A stretch of 64,000 nucleotides of DNA from Thermosulfurimonas sp. F29 (GCF_019688735.1 NZ_JAIFYA010000001.1:744001-808000), one strand, 5' to 3'; counted from the stretch's first letter, positions 1 through 8,650 are shown. Numbers and translations: made by a program. The notes: generated from the letters alone by a model not told the origin.

Positions 1-852
1 GAGGAATTGAGGGTACTTCTTTCCGGGGAGCACGATGCCTCCAACGCCATCGTTACCATTCACGCCGGGGCCGGGGGAACCGAGGCCCAGGACTGGGTGG
101 AGATGCTTCTGCGCATGTATACCCGCTGGGCCGAGCGCAAGGGCTTCCGGGTTCGGGTGGTGGATTTGCTGGCCGGGGAGGAGGCCGGTCTAAAGTATGT
201 GACTTTTGTGGTGGAGGGTCCTTACGCCTACGGGTACTTAAAGGCCGAGAAAGGGGTCCATCGGCTGGTGCGGATTTCTCCCTTTGACGCGAGCGGTCGC
301 CGGCACACCTCCTTTGCCTCGGTCACCGTGATCCCGGAGATTGAGGAAAACATAGAGATCGAAATCCGTCCCGAGGATTTGCGCATAGAGACCATGCGGG
401 CCTCCGGGCACGGCGGACAACATGTGAACAAGACCGAGACCGCGGTGCGGATAACCCATCTTCCCACCGGTATCGTGGTGACCTGTCAGAACGAACGCAG
501 CCAGCATCTTAACAAGGCCATGGCGCTGAAGATCCTAAAGGCCCGGCTCTACGAATTAGAAAGACGCAAACTGGAGGAAAAGAAGGCCCAGCTCATGGGG
601 GAGAAGAAGGAGATCGCCTGGGGCAGTCAGATCCGTTCCTATGTGTTACAACCTTACCGTCTGGTCAAGGATCACCGAACCGGGTACGAGACCGGGAATG
701 TAGAGGCGGTGCTTGACGGAGAGATCGATCCCTTTATCCGGGCCTATCTTCTGGCGCGGGTTCGCACGGAAAGGGGATCTTCCGGTGAGACTCCTCCGGA
801 GGTGCCCGCATCCGGAAAGACTACCGAAGAGGGGGTCAGAGTTGGCGCGTAA
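1..852 (+). CDS. prfB: Peptide chain release factor 2 (RF2), 5'-truncated by the window edge
   Basis: RF2 recognises UGA/UAA stop codons and triggers hydrolysis of peptidyl-tRNA on the ribosome. The reading frame is open from base 1, so the N-terminal part (roughly 80 residues of a family of about 365) lies outside the window, and any programmed frameshift site near its start cannot be judged. Visible residues include the SPF tripeptide (in RISPFD, about residue 93 of the visible part), which marks RF2 rather than RF1, and the universal GGQ motif (in [12 protein letters not shown], about residue 138) that enters the peptidyl transferase centre. The C-terminus carries a low-complexity tail rich in Ser, Thr and Glu. 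The last 11 bases overlap carA, so the two are probably cotranscribed. Confidence 0.97.
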   Translation, partial: EELRVLLSGEHDASNAIVTIHAGAGGTEAQDWVEMLLRMYTRWAERKGFRVRVVDLLAGEEAGLKYVTFVVEGPYAYGYLKAEKGVHRLVRISPFDASGRRHTSFASVTVIPEIEENIEIEIRPEDLRIETMRASGHGGQHVNKTETAVRITHLPTGIVVTCQNERSQHLNKAMALKILKARLYELERRKLEEKKAQLMGEKKEIAWGSQIRSYVLQPYRLVKDHRTGYETGNVEAVLDGEIDPFIRAYLLARVRTERGSSGETPPEVPASGKTTEEGVRVGA

Positions 853-1969
853 AAAAGGTCCCAGGGTTCTTCTGATGCTTGAGGACGGCACTCACTTCTG
901 GGGCCGGTCCTTTACCGGTCCCGGGGAGGCTTTCGGAGAGATGGTCTTCAACACCGCCATCACCGGCTATCAGGAGATCCTTACCGATCCCTCCTACAAA
1001 GGCCAGATCGTGGCCATGACCTACCCTTTAATCGGAAACTACGGGGTGAACTCCGAGGATTCCGAGAGCCTGGGCATCCATGTGGAGGCCTTCGTGGTGC
1101 GGGAATATCAGCCCCGCTACAGCAACTGGCGGGCGGAGAAGTCTCTGGCGGAGTGGCTCATCGAAAACGGAGTGCTGGGCGTGGAGGGGATCGACACCCG
1201 GGCTCTCACCCGACACCTTCGCCTTTACGGGGCCATGAAGGCCGGTCTCACCACCGAGGACCTTGATCCCAAGCGTTTCCTGGAGAGGGTGAAGGAGAGT
1301 CCGGGGCTGGTGGGACGGGATCTGGTGAAGGAGGTGACCTGTCGGCGTCCGTATCGCTGGCGCAATGGGCGCCTGGAAGAGGCTTCGGAGTTTTCGGGGG
1401 ACGGGCGTTTGCGCATTGCGGTACTCGATTGCGGCCTCAAACTGAACCAGCTTCGTCTTTTCGAGGAGAGGGGCTGTGAATGCCTGGTTTTCCCGGCCCA
1501 CACCCCGGCCGAGGAGATCCTGCGCCGGGATCCGGACGGAATTTTTCTCTCCAACGGTCCCGGGGATCCGGCGGCGGTACCTTATGTGGTGGCCACGGTG
1601 CGGGAACTTCTGGGGCGCAGGCCTCTCTTCGGGATCTGTCTGGGGCATCAAATGCTGGGACAGGCCCTGGGGGCCTCCACCTACAAACTGAAGTTCGGTC
1701 ATCGAGGGGCCAATCACCCGGTCAAGGACCTCACCACCGGCCGAATCGAAATCACCTCCCAGAATCACGGTTTCTGCGTGAGGGCCGAGGAACTGCCCCC
1801 CGAGGTGGAGGTTACTCACATTAACCTCAACGACGAGACCCTGGAGGGAATTCGTCATCGGGAGATCCCGGCTTTTTCGGTTCAGTATCATCCGGAAAAC
1901 GCTCCGGGTCCGCATGACGCCGTGTATCTTTTCGACCGCTTCGTGGAGACCATTAAGGCCTATCTTTAA
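842..1969 (+). CDS. carA: Carbamoyl-phosphate synthase small subunit
   Basis: This is the glutamine amidotransferase subunit that supplies ammonia to CarB for carbamoyl phosphate, feeding pyrimidine and arginine synthesis. With a TTG start at 842 the protein has 375 residues, the normal CarA size. The frame is open further upstream inside prfB, but that extension is not CarA-like; ATG 875 is a second possible start. The N-terminal CPSase_sm domain is clear ([16 protein letters not shown]). The C-terminal class I amidotransferase has the nucleophile elbow GICLGHQ (Cys about residue 266) and the catalytic pair in YHPE near residue 350. It overlaps prfB by 11 bp and abuts ribF. No carB is in the window. 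argJ and argF, also arginine genes, lie elsewhere in it. Confidence 0.96.
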   Translation: MARKKGPRVLLMLEDGTHFWGRSFTGPGEAFGEMVFNTAITGYQEILTDPSYKGQIVAMTYPLIGNYGVNSEDSESLGIHVEAFVVREYQPRYSNWRAEKSLAEWLIENGVLGVEGIDTRALTRHLRLYGAMKAGLTTEDLDPKRFLERVKESPGLVGRDLVKEVTCRRPYRWRNGRLEEASEFSGDGRLRIAVLDCGLKLNQLRLFEERGCECLVFPAHTPAEEILRRDPDGIFLSNGPGDPAAVPYVVATVRELLGRRPLFGICLGHQMLGQALGASTYKLKFGHRGANHPVKDLTTGRIEITSQNHGFCVRAEELPPEVEVTHINLNDETLEGIRHREIPAFSVQYHPENAPGPHDAVYLFDRFVETIKAYL

Positions 1970-2893
1970 ATGAGACTCTATTATCCCCGGGATTTTCCTT
2001 TGAGGTTGAGGAATCCGGTGGGGACCCTGGGCAATTTTGACGGGGTCCACCTGGGGCACAGGGCCCTTCTTGAGGCCACCCGGGATCTTGCCCGGGAGCT
2101 TTCCGGGGAACCTCTGGTCATTACCTTTGAGCCTCATCCCCGTCTGATTCTTCGTCCCGAGGCCGGCTTGCACCTGCTGACCACCTTTGAGGAGAAACTC
2201 CGGCTTATTGAGGAGGCGGGGATTTCCTCGGTGCTGGTAATCCCTTTTGATCGCGAGGTGGCCGATCTCCCGGCCGAGGAGTTCGTGGAGGAATATCTGG
2301 TTTACGGTTTGGGGCTCAAGGGGCTGGTGGTAGGGTTCAACTATCGTTTCGGCCGGGGGCGGGGTGGCGATCAGGAACTCCTGAAGCACCTGGGGGAGCG
2401 TTACGGTTTTCGGGTGCGGGTAATCCCTCCCCGGGTGGTGGAAGGGCAGGTCGTTTCGAGCACCCTGATTCGGGAACTCCTGGAGAAGGGGGAGGTTCGC
2501 CGGGCGGCACTTTTCCTGGGGCGTCCCTACTTCCTCTCCGGGCGGGTGATCCGGGGAGAGGCTCGCGGACGAACCCTGGGGTTTCCCACCGCCAATCTGG
2601 AGCCTCCCCCGGAAAAGCTTCTTCCGGCCAGAGGCGTTTACGCCGTAAGGGTGTGCCTGAAAGGAAAGATTTTTTTCGGGGTAATGAACATAGGAGAAAA
2701 ACCCACCTTCGGCGGTCATCGATTGAGCCTGGAGGTGCATATTTTCGAATTTGAATCCGATATTTACGGAGAGAGGCTCTCGGTGGAATTTATAGACTTT
2801 CTGCGGCCGGAAAGAAAATTCCCCTCTCCGGCCGCTCTAGCCGAACAGATTATAAAAGACTGTCAAAAAGCGAGAGAATTGTTGAAGCTTTAA
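1970..2893 (+). CDS. ribF: Bifunctional riboflavin kinase / FAD synthetase
   Basis: It makes FMN and then FAD from riboflavin in the cytoplasm. The 307-residue length is typical. The N-terminal FMN adenylyltransferase domain has the nucleotidyltransferase signature (TLGNFDGVHLGH, residues 19-30). The C-terminal flavokinase domain contains GRTLGFPTANLEP near residue 200 and the LSLEVHIFEF strand near 245. The ATG directly follows the carA stop with no gap, so translation is probably coupled. The gene ends in a 4-bp tail-to-tail overlap with the small HTH gene on the other strand. Confidence 0.96.
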   Translation: MRLYYPRDFPLRLRNPVGTLGNFDGVHLGHRALLEATRDLARELSGEPLVITFEPHPRLILRPEAGLHLLTTFEEKLRLIEEAGISSVLVIPFDREVADLPAEEFVEEYLVYGLGLKGLVVGFNYRFGRGRGGDQELLKHLGERYGFRVRVIPPRVVEGQVVSSTLIRELLEKGEVRRAALFLGRPYFLSGRVIRGEARGRTLGFPTANLEPPPEKLLPARGVYAVRVCLKGKIFFGVMNIGEKPTFGGHRLSLEVHIFEFESDIYGERLSVEFIDFLRPERKFPSPAALAEQIIKDCQKARELLKL

Positions 2894-3126
2894 GACTTCT
2901 TGCTTTTCTTTAATTCCTCTACGAATTCATCTATGGGATTTTTGCGCTTTCCGGCTTTCTTGGGCACATCTACTCCCCGTTTCCTGAGTTCACTGACCGT
3001 CTTAGTTACCTGAAATCGGCTGATACCGAGTTTTTCCGCAATTTCTGCGGAGGTCATTTTATGATAGTTTTCGTAAATAAACTTTACATCTTCCTTGGTC
3101 AGAGGTCTGCTTCTTTTGCGGGCCAT
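2890..3126 (-). CDS. Small helix-turn-helix DNA-binding protein
   Basis: The product has 78 residues and is very basic (many Lys and Arg). Residues about 9-50 form a helix-turn-helix of winged-helix type (SAEIAEKLGISRFQVTKTVSELRKRG), in which AEKLGISRFQVTKTV reads as turn plus recognition helix. The C-terminal 25 residues are a Lys-rich tail. The gene has its own strong sigma-70 promoter (3163-3190) and a GGAGGAG ribosome site 5-6 bases before the ATG, so it is probably a well-expressed stand-alone gene. No ligand or oligomerisation domain is visible. It could be a small chromatin-associated factor or a local regulator; the family is not recognised by name. Confidence 0.8.
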   Translation of the reverse strand: MARKRSRPLTKEDVKFIYENYHKMTSAEIAEKLGISRFQVTKTVSELRKRGVDVPKKAGKRKNPIDEFVEELKKSKKS

Positions 3127-3162
3127 AAGCCTCCTCCTTTAGAAAGATTTTATTCTTCTGAT

Positions 3163-3190
3163 ATGATAAAAAGCAATAAATTTTTGTCAA
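3163..3190 (-). promoter_or_regulatory. Sigma-70-type promoter of the small HTH gene
   Basis: Read on the minus strand, there is a perfect -35 box TTGACA (3185-3190), a 16-bp spacer and a -10 box TATCAT (3163-3168, 5/6 to consensus). The boxes lie in an AT-rich stretch just after the surE stop codon and about 37 bp before the HTH gene start. Confidence 0.75.
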
Positions 3191-3194
3191 GAGC

Positions 3195-3947
3195 TTAGAA
3201 AGAAACTTCAGTATTCCTAAGAAGATGCAGAACTTTGTGTTGGGTAAGATCGTGATACAAAGGGGTTATGCTTATGAAACCCTGTTTAATGGCTACGACA
3301 TCGGTTTCCTCATCTTCTTCCTGAAACTCCTCCCCGCACTGCCAGTAATAAATGTGCCCATGCGGATCAACCCGTTTTTCAAAGCGTTCTCTAAGTTTCC
3401 GTACTCCCTGTCGGGTAAACTTTACCCCTTTGATCCGATGGGCCGGAAGGTTGGGAATGTTTATGTTCAGGCAGAAGGGTCGGGGGAGGGGCCAGTTGAA
3501 GATGTCTTCGAGGATGGTGGCCACGAAGTAGGCGGCGAAACAGTAACTTTCGTTTCGGTAGGCGGCGAGAGACACCGCCAGGGCCGGGAGCCCCAGGATG
3601 GCGGCCTCGGTGGCGGCGGATACCGTGCCGGAGTAAAGCACATTTATGCCCACATTGGCTCCCCGGTTTATACCGGAGACGACCAGGTCCACCGGTCCCA
3701 CCAGCTCGTAGAAGGCCAGCTTTACGCAATCGGCCGGGGTGCCGTTTATGGCATACCCCCAGAAATCCCTTCCCCGCCGCACCACCCGGACCCGCAGGGG
3801 TTCGGAAAGGGTGATGGCGTGCCCCACCGCGCTGCGTTCGGCCTCCGGCGCCACCACCACTACCTCGTGATCCAGAGAAAGACACCGGTAAAGGGCGCAG
3901 ATCCCCTCGGCGTAGATGCCGTCATCGTTGGTCAGAAGGATCTTCAT
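3195..3947 (-). CDS. surE: 5'/3'-nucleotidase SurE
   Basis: A metal-dependent nucleoside monophosphate phosphatase of 250 residues, the normal family size. The N-terminal signature MKILLTNDDGI holds the two metal-binding aspartates. Further SurE signatures are APEAERSAVGHAIT (about 35-48), the NGTPADCVKLA loop (about 88) and SGINRGANVG (about 111). Its start overlaps the end of the upstream Cys-rich mini-gene by 26 bp, and argJ lies just before that, suggesting one minus-strand operon argJ, mini-gene, surE. Confidence 0.96.
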   Translation of the reverse strand: MKILLTNDDGIYAEGICALYRCLSLDHEVVVVAPEAERSAVGHAITLSEPLRVRVVRRGRDFWGYAINGTPADCVKLAFYELVGPVDLVVSGINRGANVGINVLYSGTVSAATEAAILGLPALAVSLAAYRNESYCFAAYFVATILEDIFNWPLPRPFCLNINIPNLPAHRIKGVKFTRQGVRKLRERFEKRVDPHGHIYYWQCGEEFQEEDEETDVVAIKQGFISITPLYHDLTQHKVLHLLRNTEVSF

Positions 3948-4077
3948 CTTTTATCTTTTCCTTCCAGATGAGATAGAGCATGCAGCCCTGACGGTGAGGA
4001 CAGTAGTCCCTAGGGTGGCGGCATCCCTCCTCAAGGGGCACCTCTTCCTGATATTTCATGCAATAGCCCTTTTCCAT
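3922..4077 (-). CDS. Cys-rich mini-protein between argJ and surE
   Basis: The product has 51 residues. The ATG at 4077 is preferred over an upstream in-frame start at 4110 because GAGGAG lies 9 bases before it. Four cysteines (about positions 6, 22, 29 and 35) and nearby His residues (in CRHPRDYCPHRQGC) suggest a small metal- or cluster-binding fold. It starts about 14 bp after argJ ends and overlaps surE by 26 bp, so it is probably translated as part of that operon. Function unknown; the conserved-looking Cys pattern and good ribosome site argue it is real. Confidence 0.7.
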   Translation of the reverse strand: MEKGYCMKYQEEVPLEEGCRHPRDYCPHRQGCMLYLIWKEKIKDEDPSDQR

Positions 4078-4090
4078 GGTTCTTTTCTCC

Positions 4091-5290
4091 TCAGGTTCGG
4101 TATTCGGCATTGATCCTTACATATTCGTAGGAAAGATCGCAGGTGAGGACCTCGGCCGAGGCCGAGCCCTGCCCGAGGTGGATCCGCACGGAGAACTCCG
4201 GGCGGGCCAACCTTTTCCGGGCGGCTTCTTCCTCCGGTACCCCCCGGCCCCCGCGCACCAGGGGCACACCGTCTATGAATATCTCCACCCTCTCCGGTTC
4301 CAGTCCCCGTCCCAGCTTGCCCAGGGCCACGAGAATTCTTCCCCAGTTGGGGTCTTCGCCGAAGAAGGCGGTCTTTACCAGGGGGGAATCGGCCACGGCC
4401 CGGGCCAGTTCCTCGGCCGCCTCCGGGCTCGGGGCCCCCTCCACGAGGATACGCACCGTCTTGGTGGCGCCCTCGCCGTCCTTCACTATGAGATAGGCCA
4501 GTTCCCGGCACACCTCGGTGAGCACTTCCTGAAAGGCGGGCCAGACCTTTCGGTCCAGTTTTCCGGCCCGTCCGTTGGCCAGGAGGTAGACCGTATCGTT
4601 GGTGCTGGTGTCTCCGTCTACGGTGATCCGGTTGAAAGAGGAGTCCACGGCCTGTCGCAGGCTTTCCCGGAGCACCTCGGTGGGGAGGCCGGCGTCGGTG
4701 AGCACGAAGGCCAGCATGGTGGCCATGTTGGGGGAGATCATACCGGCGCCCTTGGCGAGCCCCAGGATCGAGGCGCCGGTTCCGGGGAGATCCCGGCGGA
4801 CCAGTTTGGGAAAGGTATCCGTGGTCATCATAGCCCGGGCCACGAGAGGAGCCCGGTCAGGCGAGAGCCCGGAGACTAGATCCGGAAGGCAGGAGGTCAG
4901 GCGTTCCACCGGGAGGCGGGTTCCGATCACCCCCGTGGAGGCGGGCAGGATTTCCTCCGGCGAAATCCTGAGGAGGTCGGCCAGGCTTTTGAGGACCTTT
5001 TGGGCATCGGACAATCCCTCCGATCCGGTGCAGGCGTTGGCACAGCCGCTATTTACCAGGATGGCCCGGGCCGGTGAGCCGGATCGGAGCCGTTCGAGCC
5101 CGAGGATTACCGGAGCAGCCTTGAAGTCGTTCCGGGTGAAGACCCCGGCCCAGGTGGCCGGGACCTCGGAATAGATAAGCCCCAGGTCCGGACGCCCCCG
5201 GTACTTGATCCCGGCCTCCACCGCCGAAAATAGATATCCCGCCGGCGCACGCATGCCTTTCAATATACCGCGGAGGAGAGGGCTTGACAA
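4091..5290 (-). CDS. argJ: Arginine biosynthesis bifunctional protein ArgJ (ornithine acetyltransferase / NAGS)
   Basis: ArgJ transfers the acetyl group from N-acetylornithine to glutamate and may also acetylate glutamate with acetyl-CoA. The family signatures are visible: LVNSGCANACTG (about 78-89), ASTGVIGTRLP (about 115), and the self-cleavage region KGAGMISPNMATMLAF (about 180-195), where the Thr of ATML becomes the N-terminal nucleophile of the beta chain. The C-terminus has the GEDPNWGR loop near 315. The 399-residue length is normal. The start is uncertain: TTG 5290 keeps the N-terminal KG-RA motif, while ATG 5254 has no ribosome site. It heads a minus-strand operon with the Cys-rich mini-gene and surE. 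Confidence 0.95.
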   Translation of the reverse strand: MSSPLLRGILKGMRAPAGYLFSAVEAGIKYRGRPDLGLIYSEVPATWAGVFTRNDFKAAPVILGLERLRSGSPARAILVNSGCANACTGSEGLSDAQKVLKSLADLLRISPEEILPASTGVIGTRLPVERLTSCLPDLVSGLSPDRAPLVARAMMTTDTFPKLVRRDLPGTGASILGLAKGAGMISPNMATMLAFVLTDAGLPTEVLRESLRQAVDSSFNRITVDGDTSTNDTVYLLANGRAGKLDRKVWPAFQEVLTEVCRELAYLIVKDGEGATKTVRILVEGAPSPEAAEELARAVADSPLVKTAFFGEDPNWGRILVALGKLGRGLEPERVEIFIDGVPLVRGGRGVPEEEAARKRLARPEFSVRIHLGQGSASAEVLTCDLSYEYVRINAEYRT

Positions 5291-5312
5291 AGTAGAGAAT
5301 GTAAATTAACTT
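5284..5312 (+). promoter_or_regulatory. Probable promoter of the rubredoxin-like mini-gene
   Basis: A perfect TTGACA (5284-5289) is followed at 17 bp by TAACTT, a weak -10 box, about 30 bp before the ATG at 5343. The -35 box overlaps the presumed argJ start codon on the other strand, so the two divergent genes would share this short interval. Confidence 0.45.
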
Positions 5313-5342
5313 ATCTACAGAAATCGAAAAAGGAGGTAAGGC

Positions 5343-5495
5343 ATGGCGGTCTGGAAGTGTGATAAGTGCGGGTTTACCAAAGAGAGTCGTTGTAAGCCAC
5401 GGAAGTGTCCGGAATGTGGCGAGGCCGGAACCTTCGTAAAGGAGGGTGCCGAGGCCAAGTCTTCCGCAAAGGGCGGATGCAGGAAGTGTAAGTGA
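5343..5495 (+). CDS. RCKP-type rubredoxin-like protein
   Basis: A 50-residue protein with a strong AGGAGGT ribosome site 5 bases before its ATG. The sequence begins with W-K-C-x2-C-G, followed by R-C-K-P and then C-P-x-C. This is the zinc/iron-knuckle pattern of the short RCKP rubredoxin-like domain seen in anaerobes. Two further Cys lie at the C-terminus (GGCRKCK). It probably binds one metal through paired CxxC-type knuckles and may act in electron transfer or as a small zinc ribbon; which metal is bound cannot be read from sequence. The gene is monocistronic, between its own promoter and a strong terminator. Confidence 0.85.
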   Translation: MAVWKCDKCGFTKESRCKPRKCPECGEAGTFVKEGAEAKSSAKGGCRKCK

Positions 5496-5535
5496 GGGCT
5501 TTCTCCCCGCACCCCCTCCCTGCCTCCCTCCTCCT

Positions 5536-5561
5536 GGGGGCCCGCAAAGGGCCCCCTTTTT
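5536..5561 (+). terminator. Rho-independent terminator after the rubredoxin-like gene
   Basis: A perfect 8-bp GC stem (GGGGGCCC / GGGCCCCC) with a GCAAA loop is followed by five T residues. It ends the plus-strand mini-gene and overlaps the last base pairs of the convergent aldolase gene. Confidence 0.88.
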
Positions 5562-6147
5562 ATGTCTCCAGAGGAACGGGATCTGCGCCCAGGGTTTTGG
5601 CGAGATATACCACCCGACAAACCTTTTCCAGAATAAGACTCAGGTTCACCGCCTCGTGGAGGTCCCTTCCCGCGGTGACGGCCCCGTGTCTTTCGAGCAC
5701 CGCTACCCGGGTCTCGTCCAGGACTTCGGCCACCGCCCTGGCCAGTTCCTCACTACCCGGGGGAAGATAGGGCACTACGGCGATCTCCCCCAGGAGGAGG
5801 GCTCCTTCGGCGAGATAGTGCTTGCGAAAGTCGAATCCCGAAAGGCTCAGGGCCAGGGTGTAGGGGGGATGGGTGTGGACCACGGCCCGGATTTCGGGGT
5901 TTTGCCGATACACGGCCAGGTGCATGGGAAGTTCCGAGGTGGGACGACCGCAAAGGATCGTGCCCTCCGGAGAGACCTCCGCCAGGTCTTCGACCGAAAG
6001 TTCAGCCTTAAGTCTTCCGGACGGGGTGATGAGGATGCGGTCTCCGAGATGGAGCGAGAGGTTCCCCTCGCTCCCGGTGATGAGTCCCTCCCGGGCGAGC
6101 CAGCGCGTGTAGCGCACTATTTCCCGACGGGGATTCCTGGCCTTCAC
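5560..6147 (-). CDS. Class II aldolase/adducin family protein (fuculose-phosphate aldolase type)
   Basis: A zinc-dependent sugar-phosphate aldolase or dehydratase of 195 residues, full length for the family. Visible signatures are SEGNLS (about residue 26), the catalytic-Glu region PTSELPMHLAVYR (about 69-81), HTHPPYT with two zinc His (about 91), and ERHGAVT with the third His (about 150). The substrate cannot be fixed: L-fuculose 1-phosphate and 5-methylthioribulose 1-phosphate enzymes share these motifs, and the latter would belong to methionine salvage. Its start overlaps the end of korB by 4 bp, so it is cotranscribed with korA-korB. Confidence 0.88.
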   Translation of the reverse strand: MKARNPRREIVRYTRWLAREGLITGSEGNLSLHLGDRILITPSGRLKAELSVEDLAEVSPEGTILCGRPTSELPMHLAVYRQNPEIRAVVHTHPPYTLALSLSGFDFRKHYLAEGALLLGEIAVVPYLPPGSEELARAVAEVLDETRVAVLERHGAVTAGRDLHEAVNLSLILEKVCRVVYLAKTLGADPVPLET

Positions 6148-6998
6148 CGGTGGTGGCGTTCCAGATGCGCCGCGAGGTCCGGTTCCCTCTCGGGTACCCG
6201 CACGGCCTCCTCGTAAAGGGGTCTGGAGACGCGGTAGAAGATGCCGATGGGGATCTCCTCGGCCTCGTAGGTGTAAGCCCAGCGCCGGGCCAGATGCATG
6301 GCTGATTCAAAATCTTTCGGATCGTGCTCCGGACCGATCTCGCGTACATGTTTGTTGTAGAAATCGTAGGTATTGAAAAAGGTGTAGCAGGGCTGGAGTA
6401 CATCCACAAAGGCAAACCCCCGGTGAGCGAAGGCCTGACGCAGGAGCTCGGCCAGATGTCGGGGGCGTCCCGCGTATCCCCGGGCCACGAAGGTGGCCCC
6501 GCTGGCCAGCATGAGCTCGACGGGATTGAGGGGGCTTTCCGGGCTGCCCTTCGGGGTGGAGCGCCCCTTGAACCCCTTCGGACTGGTGGGGGTGAATTGT
6601 CCGGTGGTGAGCCCGTAAACGGAGTTGTTGTGCACCACGAAGGTAAGATCCAGGTTGCGTTTGGCCGCGAAGATGAGATGAGCCAGCCCCTCCCCGTAGG
6701 CGTCTCCGTCGCCGGCGTGTCCGATCACGAGGAGCTCCGGCCGGGCCATCTTGAGTCCCCAGGCCACCGGGAGGACCCGCCCGTGAATGGAGTAAAAACT
6801 GTTTACCGCCAGATAGTCCACTATCTTGGCGTGACACCCGATTCCGGAGACCAGAACCACCCGGTGAAGCTCGTCTCTGACCAGGAGCTCCTTTAGTACC
6901 GTCTTTACCGCGGTAAGGATGCCGAAGTTTCCGCAACCGGGGCACCAGGTGATCTCCGCGTAGGTCTTGAGGGGATCCTTTTCGCTTCGCAGACTCAT
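6144..6998 (-). CDS. korB: 2-oxoacid:ferredoxin oxidoreductase, beta (TPP) subunit
   Basis: The thiamine-diphosphate subunit of a ferredoxin-linked oxidoreductase that oxidises, or reductively makes, 2-oxoacids such as 2-oxoglutarate. The 284-residue protein has the N-terminal WCPGCGNFG motif (about 18-26), the TPP/Mg motif GHAGDGDAYGEGLAH (about 92-106) and the NNSVYGLTTGQ loop (about 125-135). It sits after korA with a 4-bp overlap and before the class II aldolase. The KorA/KorB architecture fits 2-oxoglutarate or a broad 2-oxoacid substrate better than pyruvate, but substrate is inference. Confidence 0.92.
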   Translation of the reverse strand: MSLRSEKDPLKTYAEITWCPGCGNFGILTAVKTVLKELLVRDELHRVVLVSGIGCHAKIVDYLAVNSFYSIHGRVLPVAWGLKMARPELLVIGHAGDGDAYGEGLAHLIFAAKRNLDLTFVVHNNSVYGLTTGQFTPTSPKGFKGRSTPKGSPESPLNPVELMLASGATFVARGYAGRPRHLAELLRQAFAHRGFAFVDVLQPCYTFFNTYDFYNKHVREIGPEHDPKDFESAMHLARRWAYTYEAEEIPIGIFYRVSRPLYEEAVRVPEREPDLAAHLERHHR

Positions 6999-8650
6999 GG
7001 AGAGACCCCGTACAGTCTTCTTTCCAGATCCTCCACGGTAAAGGGGCGTCCGTCGTAACGGAGAAGGACCTCCTCCACGGGGAATCCGTGGGCCTCGAGC
7101 CTGCGGGCCAGCTGTCCGGTGGCGTTGGTTTCAGCCACCACCAGGTGCCGCACCCCGCGCAGGGCCTTCCGGAGGGTCGTTTCCGGAAAGGGTTCGAGTA
7201 CCAGGGGCTGCACATAACGCAGTCCCAGCTTGCGGGCCACCTCCAGGGCCGCTCCCCGCGTGGACCCCCATACGCAGAGGGCCCGTTCCCCATCCCCCTC
7301 CACCGCCACCATTTCCGGACGATCCAGTTCTTCCCGAAGGCCACGGACCTTGCGCAGGCGTTTGTCCTGCATCCGGACGATGTCCTCGGGTTCCTCCGTG
7401 GTGATCCCGTAAGAATCGTGCTCGTAGGAGGTGACCTTGACCACGGCTCGCGGATCACCCGGGAAGGCCAGGGGGGAGATCCCGTCCCCGGTTACGGCGT
7501 AGCGCCGGTATTCTCTCTCTCCGTTCCAGGATTTGAAGCTAACCCGGGGGACCTCGACCAGGGGAAGTTCCTGATTGAAGAGGCTTTCGCTGAGGTGTTT
7601 GTCCGAAAGAAGGAGTACCGGAATCTGATAGTGCCAGGCCAGCTTGAGGGCCAGGGCCGCCAGGTGGAAGGCCTGCGCCGCGTCCCCCGGGGCGAGCACC
7701 ACCCGGGGGAACTCCCCGTGTCCGGCCGAGAGCACGAAGTCCAGATCGGCCTGCATGGTGTAGGTGGGCACTCCGGTGCTGGGCCCGGGGCGCTGACACT
7801 CCACTACCACGATGGGGATTTCGGCCTGCCCCGCCAGACTCAGGGCCTCCACCATCAGGGCGAACCCTCCGCCGGAGGTGCCTACCATCGCCGGTTTCCC
7901 GGCACAGGCCGCGCCCATGGCGCAGAGGATGGCCGCGATCTCGTTTTCCGGGTGGATGGTGGTTACCCCCAGGGTTTCTCCGTGCCGGGCAAAGTAATGA
8001 AGGATCGAGGAAGCCGGGGTCATGGGATAGGCCACATAGAAGCGTAATCCCGCCGCCACCGCGCCGAGAGCCAGGGCCTCGTTCCCGAAAAGGGTGGGCC
8101 AGACGGTCCCCTCCGAACGCGGAAGGGTTCGGCCCGGCGGAGGCGGAGTGAGTTCGTAGCTTTTTCGGGCCACCTCCAGGTTGACCTCCGTGGCCTTGGG
8201 GAGATCCCGGCGCAGGGTTTCGGCCAGTTCCTCAAAGGGGAGACCCAGGATCCGGGCCGCTGAGGCCAGGGCCGCGGTGTTTCTGGTGATGGGCGGGGCG
8301 GAAAGGTCCTTTACTATTCCGCTCCAGGGAACCCCGATCCCCGGGGCCTCGAAGGTGGAAGAGTCAAACAGGACCACATTTCTTTCGGCCAGAGTCCGGC
8401 GGTGTTTCTCCAGAGTGAAAGCGTTAAGGGCCACCAGAAGGTCCACCCGTTCCCGGTGGGCCAGAACCGGAAATTCCGCCGCCCGCACCACGGTAAAGTT
8501 GTGTCCGCCCCGGATGAGCGAGGGATAGTCGTCGTAAAGGAAAACCCTCAACCCCCGTCGGGCTAGCAAACGGGCCCAGAGCTGACCGAGCTGGCGAATG
8601 CCGTCTCCGGCCTTGCCCCCGAAAAGAACCGAAAAGTCAAAATTAGACAC
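6995..8650 (-). CDS. korA: 2-oxoacid:ferredoxin oxidoreductase, fused gamma-alpha subunit
   Basis: This 551-residue protein joins an N-terminal gamma domain (residues about 1-175, FGGKAGDGI near 10 and the DDYPSLIRGGHN loop near 40) to the alpha pyrimidine-binding domain (about 190-550, YPMTPASSI near 210, GTSGGGFALM near 257). The fused gamma-alpha form is the usual KorA arrangement. No separate 4Fe-4S delta subunit is present in the window, so the enzyme probably works as an alpha-gamma/beta pair with free ferredoxin. It overlaps the epimerase gene by 8 bp and korB by 4 bp. Confidence 0.93.
   Translation of the reverse strand: MSNFDFSVLFGGKAGDGIRQLGQLWARLLARRGLRVFLYDDYPSLIRGGHNFTVVRAAEFPVLAHRERVDLLVALNAFTLEKHRRTLAERNVVLFDSSTFEAPGIGVPWSGIVKDLSAPPITRNTAALASAARILGLPFEELAETLRRDLPKATEVNLEVARKSYELTPPPPGRTLPRSEGTVWPTLFGNEALALGAVAAGLRFYVAYPMTPASSILHYFARHGETLGVTTIHPENEIAAILCAMGAACAGKPAMVGTSGGGFALMVEALSLAGQAEIPIVVVECQRPGPSTGVPTYTMQADLDFVLSAGHGEFPRVVLAPGDAAQAFHLAALALKLAWHYQIPVLLLSDKHLSESLFNQELPLVEVPRVSFKSWNGEREYRRYAVTGDGISPLAFPGDPRAVVKVTSYEHDSYGITTEEPEDIVRMQDKRLRKVRGLREELDRPEMVAVEGDGERALCVWGSTRGAALEVARKLGLRYVQPLVLEPFPETTLRKALRGVRHLVVAETNATGQLARRLEAHGFPVEEVLLRYDGRPFTVEDLERRLYGVSP

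Noticed and set aside
1028-2740. A 570-codon minus-strand frame across carA and ribF
   Set aside because: It is antisense to two clearly conserved enzymes and has no recognisable domain.
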